Assembly (NCBI GenBank): GCA_944392605.1
Contig: CALXXE010000004.1
Coordinates: forward strand, 1-64,000
Source: an uncultured Clostridia bacterium
GTDB lineage: Bacteria > Bacillota > Clostridia > TANB77 > CAG-508
Length of the DNA stretch: 64,000 bases
Direction of reading: 5' to 3'
Shown piece after piece: positions 7,390 to 15,777 of this stretch. The notes beneath the pieces are model-generated. The model saw only the letters and a list, made by a program, of their open reading frames with translations. It was not told the origin of the DNA and made no database searches. The translations under genes were made by a program, and so were the position numbers. How positions within the stretch are numbered: position 1 is the first letter of the stretch; each line of letters opens with the position of its first letter.

Positions 7390-7983
7390 ATGGATGATAT
7401 ACAAAAGGTAGAAAAATTATTAAAAAAGAATAATGGAGTAATTGAAACATATCAAGTAGAAGATTTAGGGATTAACAATAAGGTTTTAACGAGAATGATA
7501 GAGAGAGGATTGATAGAAAGAGTAGCAAGAGGAACATATATAGGTGCAGATACATTTGAAGATGAATACTTTATTACTCAAGCAATTTGTAAGAAGGGAA
7601 TATTCTCTCATGAAACAGCTTTGTACTTTCATGATTTATGCGATAGAACACCTATAAGATATCAATTAACAATACCAAGTTACTATAATACAAAATTGTT
7701 AAAAAATAAAAACTATCAATTTTTTTATTTAAAAGAAGAATTATATGAAATAGGAATTGTAGAAATGAAAACACCTTATGGGAATAAAGTAAAAGTCTAT
7801 GATTTAGAAAGAACAATATGTGACATTATAAGAAATAAAAAGAAAATTGAAATAGCTTTATTTACAGACGCAATGAAAAGATATGCTGATAGAAAAGATA
7901 GAAATTCTATTAAATTGCATAAATATGCAAAAACATTTAATATTGAAGATGAACTAAGAAAATATCTGGAGGTTTTACTATGA
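7390..7983 (+). CDS. abiEi: AbiEi-type antitoxin / transcriptional repressor
   Basis: Antitoxin of the type IV AbiE system, first known as phage abortive infection. The N-terminal winged helix (residues 1-70, with VLTRMIERGLIERVARGTYIG) binds the operator; the C-terminal domain (SHETALYFHDLCDRTP onward) neutralises toxicity. ATG 7390 follows AAAGGAG (7375-7381). The longer frame from 7327 would translate the operator and is rejected. The stop overlaps the toxin start as ATGA at 7980-7983, giving translational coupling. Confidence 0.93.
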   Translation: MDDIQKVEKLLKKNNGVIETYQVEDLGINNKVLTRMIERGLIERVARGTYIGADTFEDEYFITQAICKKGIFSHETALYFHDLCDRTPIRYQLTIPSYYNTKLLKNKNYQFFYLKEELYEIGIVEMKTPYGNKVKVYDLERTICDIIRNKKKIEIALFTDAMKRYADRKDRNSIKLHKYAKTFNIEDELRKYLEVLL

Positions 7984-8831
7984 TAGCCAAAAATAGAGCA
8001 CAATTAAAAGCTTGGATAAAGAATATGTCATCTAAATTAGAAGTAAACGAAAATATCATTTTACAAAACTATATGCTAGAGAGATTATTAGAAAGAATTT
8101 CTGTATCAGAATATAAACATAAATTTATATTAAAAGGTGGAATGTTAATAACAGCTATAGTTGGAATAGATATGAGAAATACCTTAGATATGGATGCAAC
8201 AATAAAAGGTTTTGACTTAGAAAAAGATAATCTTGAAAATATTTTAGATGAAATATTTAAAATAGATTTAGATGATGGTGTAACTTTTGAATTTAGAGGA
8301 ATAAAAGAAATAAGGCAAGAAGATGAAGATGGTGGATATAGAGTATCACTAGATGCCAAGTTTGATAAGTTAATTGTACCTATGAAATTAGATATAACAA
8401 CAGGGGATGTTATTACTCCAAAGGAAATAAAATACAAATTCGATTTAATGTTTGAAGACCGTTCTATAGAGATACTTGCTTATAATATGGAAACTGTAAT
8501 TGCAGATAAATTTGAAACAATAATATCAAGAAATGTTGATACTACAAGAGCAAGGGATTTTTATGACATCTATATTTTATGGACAACACAACAGAAGAAT
8601 TTTGATAAGAAATTGTTAAAACAAGCTATTATAAAGAAATTTGAATATAGGGATTCTGTAGATAAATCAAATAATATAGATGAGATAATGGAAGTTATAA
8701 AAGATAGTGAAGTGCTTAAAGAACATTGGAAAAACTATCAAAGTAAATTTAGCTATGCAGAAGATATTAGTTATGAAGATACGGTAAAAATATTGGAAGA
8801 AATATCAAAGATAATAAAGAATAAGATATAA
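7980..8831 (+). CDS. abiEii: AbiEii/AbiGii-type nucleotidyltransferase toxin
   Basis: Toxin of the AbiE pair, a DNA polymerase beta-like nucleotidyltransferase that blocks growth by modifying an RNA target (tRNA in studied members). Visible motifs: KGG (FILKGGMLITAIVG) near residue 50, the two metal-binding acids in DMDATIKGF near 72, and the later conserved ADKFETI and RARDFYDIYIL near 175-195. Length (283 aa) is normal and the active site looks intact. It overlaps abiEi by 4 bp. Confidence 0.93.
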   Translation: MIAKNRAQLKAWIKNMSSKLEVNENIILQNYMLERLLERISVSEYKHKFILKGGMLITAIVGIDMRNTLDMDATIKGFDLEKDNLENILDEIFKIDLDDGVTFEFRGIKEIRQEDEDGGYRVSLDAKFDKLIVPMKLDITTGDVITPKEIKYKFDLMFEDRSIEILAYNMETVIADKFETIISRNVDTTRARDFYDIYILWTTQQKNFDKKLLKQAIIKKFEYRDSVDKSNNIDEIMEVIKDSEVLKEHWKNYQSKFSYAEDISYEDTVKILEEISKIIKNKI

Positions 8832-8853
8832 AGTTATAAATGGAGTATAAAAA

Positions 8854-9510
8854 ATGACATTAGAAGATTTGAAAATAGAATATGATAAATTACAGAAACA
8901 ATACGGAGCAAAAGAATTGGATTCTATTAATAATGGCGGATGTGTAAAAAATCCTGATATTTGTTTTGTGTTCATGAATCCAACCGCAAGAAATATAGCA
9001 TCATCAAAAGAATGGAAGGGAATAAAATCACCATGGATAGGAACAAAAAATATTTGGGATTTGTTTTACAGTTTGGAATTGATGAATAAAGAAATTTATA
9101 AAAAAATAAAGAGTATAAAGGGAAGCGAGTGGACAGAAGATTTTGCAAAAAAAGTATATAGTGATGTAGAAAAACATAAATATTTTATTACTAATTTAGG
9201 TAAATGTACCCAAGTAGATGCAAGAGCATTGCCAAATAGCGTATTTGAAAAATATTTGGATTTATTAAAAAAAGAAATAGAAATTATAAATCCAAAAGTA
9301 ACTATATTATTTGGAAATCAAGTGAGTTCTATTGTTCTAAATAAAAAGATATCTGTTTCACAATGTAGAAAAAAATTATTTAAAGAAAAGATAGGACAAA
9401 AGGAATATAAATTTTACTCAGTATATTATCCTGTTGGAAATGGAAGATTTAATATTGATAAGTCAATTGAAGATATTAAATGGATTATGAAAAATGAAAT
9501 AAAAAAATAG
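8854..9510 (+). CDS. Uracil-DNA glycosylase superfamily protein
   Basis: The fold pattern of the UDG superfamily is visible: motif 1 near residue 35 (CFVFMNPTARN), TNLGKC near 115 in the place of the helix-strand turn, a hydrophobic strand IINPKVTILFGNQ near 150, and a C-terminal YYPVGNGRFN taking the position of the HPSP-like loop. 218 aa. It should recognise uracil or another damaged base in DNA, but the motif-1 acid or asparagine that would define activity is not certain. It lies 22 bp after abiEii and is followed closely by GNAT and NUDIX genes. Confidence 0.72.
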   Translation: MTLEDLKIEYDKLQKQYGAKELDSINNGGCVKNPDICFVFMNPTARNIASSKEWKGIKSPWIGTKNIWDLFYSLELMNKEIYKKIKSIKGSEWTEDFAKKVYSDVEKHKYFITNLGKCTQVDARALPNSVFEKYLDLLKKEIEIINPKVTILFGNQVSSIVLNKKISVSQCRKKLFKEKIGQKEYKFYSVYYPVGNGRFNIDKSIEDIKWIMKNEIKK

Positions 9511-9519
9511 GAGCAAGAA

Positions 9520-9996
9520 GTGAATTTTAGAAAGATAGAAATAGAAGAATTTGATAAATTAAAAAGAGTGTTTCCTGGAAATGAAGAACTATGGGAAAAG
9601 TATAAAAATATGCAAATAGAGAAAATTGAGAAAAAAGAAATAGATATATTTGTAATAGAAAATGATGAAAATATTATTGGAGAGATTACAGCTAATTATA
9701 AAAGTAACAAGTTAGAAAATGAAGCAAAAGCTGGAATAAGAGCATATTTGGAAGCTTTTAGATTGAGTAAAGAATACAGAGGGCAAGGTTTGGGACAAAA
9801 ACTAATTAATTATTGTATGAAATATTTAGAAAATATAGGTTATACAGAATTTACAATAGGGGTAGAAGATGATAATGAAATAGCTAAACATATATATTCT
9901 AAATTAGGTTTTACAAAAATAGTAGGCAGAGGACATGGAGATGAGTTTGATAATAGTAAATACACTTTATATTTAAAAGAAAAAAATAAAAGTTAA
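9520..9996 (+). CDS. GNAT family N-acetyltransferase
   Basis: A 158-residue acetyl-CoA dependent transferase. Motif A, the acetyl-CoA pyrophosphate loop, is EYRGQGLGQKLINYCM near residue 88; motif B near residue 125 is HIYSKLGFTKI. The acceptor cannot be predicted. GTG 9520 is used, preceded by GGAG. It is 9 bp downstream of the UDG-like gene and in the same run of close-packed genes. Confidence 0.88.
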   Translation: MNFRKIEIEEFDKLKRVFPGNEELWEKYKNMQIEKIEKKEIDIFVIENDENIIGEITANYKSNKLENEAKAGIRAYLEAFRLSKEYRGQGLGQKLINYCMKYLENIGYTEFTIGVEDDNEIAKHIYSKLGFTKIVGRGHGDEFDNSKYTLYLKEKNKS

Positions 9997-10019
9997 AATA
10001 AAAATTTTAGGAGTAAAAA

Positions 10020-10430
10020 ATGAAAAAATTAAATGTGATACTTGTTTATAATAAAGAAGAAGATAAAATACTTATGTGTAAAAGAGAAAAAGAACCGTAT
10101 AAGGGAAAATTCAATCTTGTTGGAGGAAAAGTAGAACAAGGAGAAGATGAATTACATGCAGCGTATAGAGAATTACAAGAAGAAACAGGAATAACAAAAG
10201 AAGATATTAAATTAACTAATCTTATGAACTTTGAATATAAGATGCAAGATATGGAATTGGAATTATATGTTGGAAAATTAAATAAAGAAAAGAAAGTAGT
10301 AGAAGAGATAAATAAATTATATTGGATTGATAAACAAGATGATTTCTTTGATGTAGAAAAATATGCAGGAGAAGGAAACATTGGACATATGATGAGACAA
10401 GTGGAACTATATAAAGATAAGTTGTTTTAG
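10020..10430 (+). CDS. NUDIX hydrolase (MutT-like)
   Basis: The Nudix box is complete: G-x5-E-x7-REL-x-EE-x-G, read as GKVEQGEDELHAAYRELQ followed by EETGI, near residues 37-60. The N-terminal strand (LNVILVYNKEEDKILMCKR) and the 136-aa length fit MutT-like 8-oxo-(d)GTP diphosphatases or related house-cleaning hydrolases. It stands between the GNAT gene and the WYL regulator with gaps of 23 and 10 bp. Confidence 0.9.
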   Translation: MKKLNVILVYNKEEDKILMCKREKEPYKGKFNLVGGKVEQGEDELHAAYRELQEETGITKEDIKLTNLMNFEYKMQDMELELYVGKLNKEKKVVEEINKLYWIDKQDDFFDVEKYAGEGNIGHMMRQVELYKDKLF

Positions 10431-10440
10431 GAGTATAAAA

Positions 10441-10920
10441 GTGAGTAAAATATCTAATATGTTAAATATGTTGCGAATGCTAAAAGATGGAAAAATACAT
10501 AGTATAACAAGTTTAGCAAAAGATTTAGAAGTATCAGAGAGAATGATAAGACAATACAAATTAGAATTAGAACAAGCGGGAATATATCTAAAGTCATATA
10601 CTGGTAAATATGGTGGATATAAGCTTGATGAAAATAGTGATTTCTTAAGAACTGATAATGAAATAAAAGAAAAAATGTATGTTGTAATGAAAGAAGTAAT
10701 AGCTGGTAAAAATAAAGTAAAGATAAAATACGAATCAGTAAATTCAGGAATAACAGAAAGAATAATTCATCCTGCACAACTATTTTTATATATTGATAAA
10801 TGGTATATTGCAGCTTTTTGTGAACTAAGAAATGAGATAAGACTTTTTAAACTAGATGATATAAAAGAATATGAAGTTTTAAATGAAGTATATTTAGATA
10901 AAAACACAATAAAAAAATAA
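10441..10920 (+). CDS. Short HTH-WYL domain regulator
   Basis: An N-terminal HTH (residues 1-65, SITSLAKDLEVSERMIRQYK) is joined to a WYL domain in which the family signature appears as KWYIAAFCELRNEIRLFKLD near residue 112. Usual HTH-WYL regulators have about 300 residues; this one has 159 and lacks the middle and C-terminal extension, yet has a clean stop. WYL domains bind nucleic acid or nucleotide ligands and often regulate repair and phage-defence genes. GTG 10441 follows AGGAG. It is the last gene of the run starting at 8854. Confidence 0.85.
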   Translation: MSKISNMLNMLRMLKDGKIHSITSLAKDLEVSERMIRQYKLELEQAGIYLKSYTGKYGGYKLDENSDFLRTDNEIKEKMYVVMKEVIAGKNKVKIKYESVNSGITERIIHPAQLFLYIDKWYIAAFCELRNEIRLFKLDDIKEYEVLNEVYLDKNTIKK

Positions 10921-10979
10921 TTGTGACAACAATATTTCCTCAATATGTGATATTATATATCATATAGGAGGAACTTTTT

Positions 10980-11696
10980 ATGGTAAAAATTTATAAAAAA
11001 CTATTATTTGATTTAGATAATACTTTAGTTGATGATAATGAAAATAGAAAATATGCTATAAAGAAAATATTAAATGCTAGAAAAGAAGATATAACAGAAG
11101 AAAAATTAGAAAATTTCATTAAATTAGATGATAAATATTGGAAGGATAGAGCAGAAAGAAAAATAAAAGATCCATATGAATTTAAAACTTTAGAAGAAAA
11201 GACTACTTGGATAAGAGCACAAAGGTTTATAATGTATTTTAATTGTTCTTTTGAAGAAGCTGTAAAAATAAATGAAAGATATATTAATTATTTAAAAACT
11301 AGTATAGTTCCAATAAAAAATGCTGAAGAAATATTAAAATATTTAAATAAAAAACAATATGAAATATATATTGTAACAAATGGACCAGCAAAGCCAGTTG
11401 AAAATAAATTAAATAGTATAAATGCAAAAAAATATATTAAGTCTATATTTACAGCAGAAGAAGCGGGATATATGAAACCACATCAAGAGTTCTTTGATAA
11501 ATTCTTTAAAAAGATAAATAACTATCAAAAAGATGAGATGTTAATAATAGGAGATGAGTTAGAAAAAGATGTATTAGGTGGTATCCAAAATGGAATAGAT
11601 TCTTGTTGGTTTAATATAAGAAATAAAAAGAACACAACAGGAATTAAGCCAAACTTTGAAATTTATGATTTATTAGAATTAAGAAATATTTTATAA
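10980..11696 (+). CDS. HAD-superfamily hydrolase, YjjG-like nucleotidase
   Basis: HAD subfamily IA hydrolase of 238 aa. Motif I is LLFDLDNTLVDD near residue 10, motif II IVTNGPAKP near 132, and motif III/IV GYMKPHQEFF with IIGDELEKDVLGG near 195. Length and motif spacing fit YjjG-type pyrimidine nucleotidases, which remove non-canonical nucleoside monophosphates. The substrate is inferred from similarity and from the adjacent HAM1-like gene 12 bp downstream. ATG 10980 follows AGGAGG. Confidence 0.85.
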   Translation: MVKIYKKLLFDLDNTLVDDNENRKYAIKKILNARKEDITEEKLENFIKLDDKYWKDRAERKIKDPYEFKTLEEKTTWIRAQRFIMYFNCSFEEAVKINERYINYLKTSIVPIKNAEEILKYLNKKQYEIYIVTNGPAKPVENKLNSINAKKYIKSIFTAEEAGYMKPHQEFFDKFFKKINNYQKDEMLIIGDELEKDVLGGIQNGIDSCWFNIRNKKNTTGIKPNFEIYDLLELRNIL

Positions 11697-11708
11697 AGGT
11701 GAGAAAGA

Positions 11709-12290
11709 ATGAAAGAAGTAATATTTGTGACACATAATAAAGGAAAGATTGAGTCTGCTAAGAAATATCTAAAAGACGTTAATTTTAAAGTGCTTGAATA
11801 TGAGTTAGAAGAACCTAGAAGTGATGATATTAAATATATTTCAAAATATAAAGTTATGGAAGCCTACAAAATTGTAAATAGACCATGTATATCATTAGAC
11901 TGTGGATTTTGGATAGATGAATTAAATGGATTTCCAAGAGCGTTTGTAAATTATTCTTTAGATACAATAGGAATAAAAGGAATATTAAAATTGATGGAAG
12001 GAAAGGAAAATAGAGTTTGTAAATTCACAGAATGTTTATCATATTATGATGGAAAAGAATTACAACAATTTATGGGAAAACATGAAGGAACTTTATCAAG
12101 AAAAATACTTGGAAATGATACAGATAAAAAGTGGTCAGACTTATGGTACATATATAAACCATACGGATATGATAAAACTTTAGCACAAATGACTGAAGAG
12201 GAAAGAGAACATAGAAAGAAATACAAATCAGTGGATTCAATGAAAGAATTTGCTAATTGGTACAGAAGTTACCAAAAAAATTATGATTAA
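11709..12290 (+). CDS. Non-canonical purine NTP pyrophosphatase, HAM1/RdgB-like
   Basis: The N-terminal substrate loop FVTHNKGKIESAKKYL is the RdgB/HAM1 signature, and SLDCGFWIDELNGFPRAFV near residue 62 matches the active-site loop, which is usually D-S-G-L. The second half diverges from classic RdgB, so this is a relative rather than a certain ITP/XTP pyrophosphatase. 193 aa. With the HAD gene it makes a two-gene nucleotide-sanitation unit. Confidence 0.82.
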   Translation: MKEVIFVTHNKGKIESAKKYLKDVNFKVLEYELEEPRSDDIKYISKYKVMEAYKIVNRPCISLDCGFWIDELNGFPRAFVNYSLDTIGIKGILKLMEGKENRVCKFTECLSYYDGKELQQFMGKHEGTLSRKILGNDTDKKWSDLWYIYKPYGYDKTLAQMTEEEREHRKKYKSVDSMKEFANWYRSYQKNYD

Positions 12291-12360
12291 AATTTATTAA
12301 AAAAAATTCACAAATAGTAATATATATGATAAAATTCAAAAAAAAGAAGGAGATAATAAA

Positions 12361-13227
12361 ATGAAGGATATTGAAAGAATATTAGAACAATTACAAAAGC
12401 ATCTAGATGAAATGAATTTAGAAAATGAAGAAGAAATAAACGAAGAAGTACAGAAATTCATGCAAAGTATTAATGTAGATGGATTGGAATTTGAGAACAC
12501 TCCAGAATTTAAGTCAGATGATTTGCTAGAAGAAGCATATGAAGCAGAGACTGAAAAGGAAGCAAGAAGATTAGCTAAAAAAGCAGTAGAAGTTTATCCA
12601 GATAATATAGATGCGCAAACTTTTTTAGCAAATATGGAAGAAAAACCTATAAACAGACTAAAAAAATTAGATTGGGCAATAGAAAATGCAAGAAAAATAT
12701 TAGAAGAAAAAGGCTTTTTTGAAAAAGACAATATAGGGGATTTTTGGATGATAGTAGAAACAAGACCATATATGAGAGCGAGAAACTTTAAAGTGGAAAC
12801 TTTGATGTTTTTAGGTAGGTATCGTGAAGCTACAAAAGAATGTGAAGAATTGCTTGAATTATGTGAAAGTGATAATATTGGAATAAGATATAAATTAATA
12901 GGGTTATATTGTTTTTTAGAAGAATTTGATAAATGTGAAAAATTATTTAAAAAGTATAATGAAGATTCAGCATTTATGTTACTTCCAATGTCAATTATGT
13001 ATTATAAAAAAGGAGACTATAAAAAAGCAGAGAAAATGCTTAATAGGCTAGATGAAGAAAATCCATATATAATAGATAGTATTCAGAATAATGGCATATA
13101 CGGAGAGTTAGTAGAATATTATGAACCAGGTTCAGAAGATGAAGCAGATCTCGTGCGTATGGAATTCTTTTATTTAATTGCAAGTGTACCTTCATTTTTT
13201 AGTTTTGTTGAAGAAAAGATGGGGTAA
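12361..13227 (+). CDS. Tetratricopeptide-repeat protein (288 aa)
   Basis: An acidic soluble protein. After an N-terminal Glu-rich helix, residues 60-260 show TPR-like helix pairs (EARRLAKKAVEVYPDNIDA, GRYREATKECEELLEL, KKGDYKKAEKMLNRLDEENP). The central FWMIVETRPYMRAR followed by VETLMFLGRY recalls bacterial ST7-like TPR proteins. It probably acts as a protein-protein scaffold; no partner is evident. ATG 12361 follows AAGGAG, and the gene ends at an intrinsic terminator. Confidence 0.75.
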   Translation: MKDIERILEQLQKHLDEMNLENEEEINEEVQKFMQSINVDGLEFENTPEFKSDDLLEEAYEAETEKEARRLAKKAVEVYPDNIDAQTFLANMEEKPINRLKKLDWAIENARKILEEKGFFEKDNIGDFWMIVETRPYMRARNFKVETLMFLGRYREATKECEELLELCESDNIGIRYKLIGLYCFLEEFDKCEKLFKKYNEDSAFMLLPMSIMYYKKGDYKKAEKMLNRLDEENPYIIDSIQNNGIYGELVEYYEPGSEDEADLVRMEFFYLIASVPSFFSFVEEKMG

Positions 13228-13244
13228 TTAAAAAAATATTTTTT

Positions 13245-13275
13245 AAGAAAGTAATTAGTTTACTTTCTTTTTTTC
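13245..13275 (+). terminator. Intrinsic terminator
   Basis: A 10-bp stem (13245-13254 with 13260-13269), a 5-nt loop and a T run. Confidence 0.85.
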
Positions 13276-13343
13276 TTTTAAATTTGAGAAAATATTAAAA
13301 GTATGATATAAATATAGAAAAGAAGAAAAAAGGAGAAATAGAT

Positions 13344-13706
13344 ATGCAAAGAATTATAGTTGAAGTGGGTTCAAAAGATACAAAGATAGATATATGTTAT
13401 GGAAAAGAATCAGAACATATATTAACTATTCCAATAGAATTTGAAGAAGATTATAAAAAAGAAGGTAAATTAAATAAAGAAGATGTAGACAAATTAATTG
13501 AGAGAGTAAATATATTAAATGTAGTTTATGATGATATCCATATATATGGAACAGGTTTGTTTAGAGAGTTGAATGAAGAAGAAAAGAATGAATTTTTGAA
13601 AGAATTTAAAGAAAAAACCGGAAGAGAATTTAACATACTTGATGATGAAGAAGAGAAAGGATTACATGAGAAAGGTGTAGAATATTTAGCAAATAGAAAT
13701 AATTAA
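13344..13706 (+). CDS. Stand-alone Ppx/GppA-like N-terminal half domain
   Basis: 120 residues resembling only the first subdomain of exopolyphosphatase/pppGpp phosphatase: an initial strand pattern MQRIIVEVGSKDTKIDI in the phosphate-loop position, then HIYGTGLFRELNEEEKNEF and EFNILDDEEEKGL in the place of the Ppx TxAxRxxxN and xISGxEEA motifs. The second subdomain and the full catalytic site are missing and no continuation is seen in any frame, so it is probably a binding or regulatory protein. ATG 13344 follows AAGGAG. It is monocistronic. Confidence 0.6.
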   Translation: MQRIIVEVGSKDTKIDICYGKESEHILTIPIEFEEDYKKEGKLNKEDVDKLIERVNILNVVYDDIHIYGTGLFRELNEEEKNEFLKEFKEKTGREFNILDDEEEKGLHEKGVEYLANRNN

Positions 13707-13773
13707 AAATATTTTTACTTAAGTAGCTATTTCTACAAATTTAGCATAAAAAAAGTGTATAATAGATTATAGG

Positions 13774-13820
13774 ATGTGCCCCCAATTGTCGGAAAGCTGA
13801 CAAAAGGAAACGTCCCCAAT
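13774..13820. repeat. REP-like element (GGGACGTTTC subfamily) in era leader
   Basis: On the minus strand this reads GGGGACGTTTCC, then a hairpin with arms TGTC and GACA, then GGGGGCACATC. It aligns base for base with the element at 63390-63434, and loosely with 35606. A TATAAT at 13758-13763 lies just upstream, so the element is transcribed within the era 5' leader and abuts the SD. Confidence 0.8.
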
Positions 13821-13830
13821 GGAGGAAAGA

Positions 13831-14733
13831 ATGGAAGAATTTAAATCAGGATTTGTAACATTAATTGGAAGAACAAATGTAGGAAAATCAACTTTAATTA
13901 ATTTATTAGTAGGTGAAAAGGTAGCAGCGATTGCAAATAAAGTTCAAACGACTAGAACAGCAATTAGAGGTATTGTAAATAGACCTAATTCACAAATAAT
14001 ATTTACAGATACACCAGGTATTCATAAACCTAGAACTAAATTAAATGAAACAATGTTAGATACATCTTTTACTAGTTTAAAAGATGCTGATTTAGTTTTG
14101 TTTTTAATTGAAGCAACAAGTGATGAGATAGGTAGAGGAGATAGTAGAATATTAGAAAAGATAAAAGAAGATAAAGCAAAAACAATATTAATTATAAATA
14201 AAATTGATTTAGTAAAGAAAGAAAAACTTTTGAAATTAATTGATTTATATAGTAAAGAATATGATTTTGAAGCGGTAATTCCAATATCAGCAACAGATTC
14301 TAAATATAGAGATATAGTATTAGATGAAATAGAGAAGAACTTAAAACCTGGTCCTGCATATTATGATAAAGAGGAGTATACAGACCAGACAATGCGTCAA
14401 CTTGTAGAAGAGACTATAAGAGAAAAAGCTTTAAAATTGTTACAAGATGAAGTACCACATGGTATTTATGTTGAAGTAGAGAAGATGAAAGAAAGAAAGA
14501 ATAAAAATGGAGAAGAAATATATGATATAGAGGCAACAATATATTGTTTAAGAAATTCTCATAAAGGAATTATTATTGGAAAAAACGGTGAAATGCTTAA
14601 AAGAATTGGAAGGGCTGCAAGAATTGATATGGAAGAAAATTTTGGTGTAAAAGTAAATCTAAAAACTTGGGTAAAAGTAAAAAAAGATTGGCAAGATAAT
14701 AATTCTATTGTTAGTAAATTTAAGTTACAATAA
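13831..14733 (+). CDS. era: GTPase Era
   Basis: Ribosome-assembly GTPase that binds the 3' end of 16S rRNA. G1 is GRTNVGKS near residue 13, G3 DTPG near 57, G4 NKID near 120 and G5 ISAT near 150. The C-terminal KH domain has GKNGEMLKRIG near residue 250. Length (300 aa) is normal. ATG 13831 is chosen because GGAGG (13821-13825) sits 5 nt before it; the in-frame ATG 13819 overlaps that SD and a REP-like element. The era-yqzL-recO order is typical of Firmicutes. Confidence 0.96.
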   Translation: MEEFKSGFVTLIGRTNVGKSTLINLLVGEKVAAIANKVQTTRTAIRGIVNRPNSQIIFTDTPGIHKPRTKLNETMLDTSFTSLKDADLVLFLIEATSDEIGRGDSRILEKIKEDKAKTILIINKIDLVKKEKLLKLIDLYSKEYDFEAVIPISATDSKYRDIVLDEIEKNLKPGPAYYDKEEYTDQTMRQLVEETIREKALKLLQDEVPHGIYVEVEKMKERKNKNGEEIYDIEATIYCLRNSHKGIIIGKNGEMLKRIGRAARIDMEENFGVKVNLKTWVKVKKDWQDNNSIVSKFKLQ

Positions 14734-14844
14734 TTAGACAATGAAATCAAAAATAAAAAAACAAATTTAGTATAAAAAAGATAAAAACAGCAAAAGATAG
14801 AATTAAAGTTAAATAAAAACTTTAATTAAAAAGGAAGTGAGCTT

Positions 14845-15003
14845 ATGATAAAGAAAATAGCATGGGATACCTTTAAAAATACTGGAGATATTAATGCATT
14901 TTTAGAATTAAAACAAATAGAGAACATAGAAAAAAATATATATGGAGAAAAGGATATAGAAGAAAATGGCAAACATAAAGATGAATGGAATAATACTCTC
15001 TGA
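14845..15003 (+). CDS. yqzL: YqzL-like small protein
   Basis: A 52-codon ORF (ATG 14845 to TGA 15001-15003) with AAGGAAGTG as ribosome site. The product begins MIKKIAWDTFKNTGDINAFL and continues with a Glu/Lys helix, matching the size, N-terminal W-x2-F-x2-T-G pattern and location (between era and recO) of YqzL in Bacillus. Its function is not known. It overlaps the start of recO by 38 bp, so the two are translationally coupled. Confidence 0.85.
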   Translation: MIKKIAWDTFKNTGDINAFLELKQIENIEKNIYGEKDIEENGKHKDEWNNTL

Positions 15004-15694
15004 ACATAATCTTGGCGACTTTGATAAAATGCTAACAATGTTAACGCCAGGTATTGGAAAGATTTCGTGTGTAGCTAAAGGAGCAAGAAGACCTAGTAGT
15101 AGCCTTTTAGCTGGCACGCAAATGTTTTGTTTTGGAGAATATCTGATGTATAAAGGGACAAGTACATATCATATAAATTCAGTTGAGCCGATTGAAATAT
15201 TTTATAACTTAAGGACTGATCTAGATAAATTAAAATATGCTGTACATATAAATAAAATTATTCAGGATGTAACGCATGAAAATCAAAATTGTTATAATAT
15301 TTTACAATTGTTATTAAACACACTTTATACAATTTCAGAAACTGATAAAGATTTAGATTTTGTTTTAAGTATATTTAAATTACGTTTATTATGCATATTA
15401 GGATTTACTCCTAATATAAGAGAATGTATTAGCTGTAAAGAAAAAGAAAATTTAGAATTCTTTAGTATAAAAGATGATGGATTTAAATGTAAAGTGTGTG
15501 GAAAACAAGATACATCAGTATTAGAAATGAGCGAAAGTGCAAAAAACGCAATTATTTATACAATCACAGCACCTGCTAAAAAGTTATATTCATTTAAGAT
15601 AAAAGAAGAGTCTTTGGAAGAATTCAAATTGATAGCTAAAATATATTTTAACCAAAAATTAGAAAAAGAGTATAAGTTAGAAGAATTGTTTTAA
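14966..15694 (+). CDS. recO: DNA repair protein RecO
   Basis: RecO loads RecA on SSB-coated single-stranded DNA with RecR. The N-terminal OB fold covers residues 1-80 (GIILSEHNLGDFDKMLTML, then KGARRP). The C-terminal domain carries a four-cysteine zinc site, CISC near residue 151 and CKVC near 170. 242 aa, normal. Start ATG 14966 is likely, but ATG 14978 is also possible; neither has a strong SD because the gene starts inside yqzL. Confidence 0.94.
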   Translation: MANIKMNGIILSEHNLGDFDKMLTMLTPGIGKISCVAKGARRPSSSLLAGTQMFCFGEYLMYKGTSTYHINSVEPIEIFYNLRTDLDKLKYAVHINKIIQDVTHENQNCYNILQLLLNTLYTISETDKDLDFVLSIFKLRLLCILGFTPNIRECISCKEKENLEFFSIKDDGFKCKVCGKQDTSVLEMSESAKNAIIYTITAPAKKLYSFKIKEESLEEFKLIAKIYFNQKLEKEYKLEELF

Positions 15695-15777
15695 AAAACT
15701 TGAAAAAAATCGAAATAACAGATATAATAAACATATAACTTGAAATTTTAACTTTAAAAGAGAAGGGAGCGATTTTT

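Noticed and set aside
10441-10920. Truncation of the WYL regulator by a frameshift
   Set aside because: The frame ends cleanly 60 bp before the next gene's start, and no further WYL sequence is found in the other frames; there is no CGG codon.
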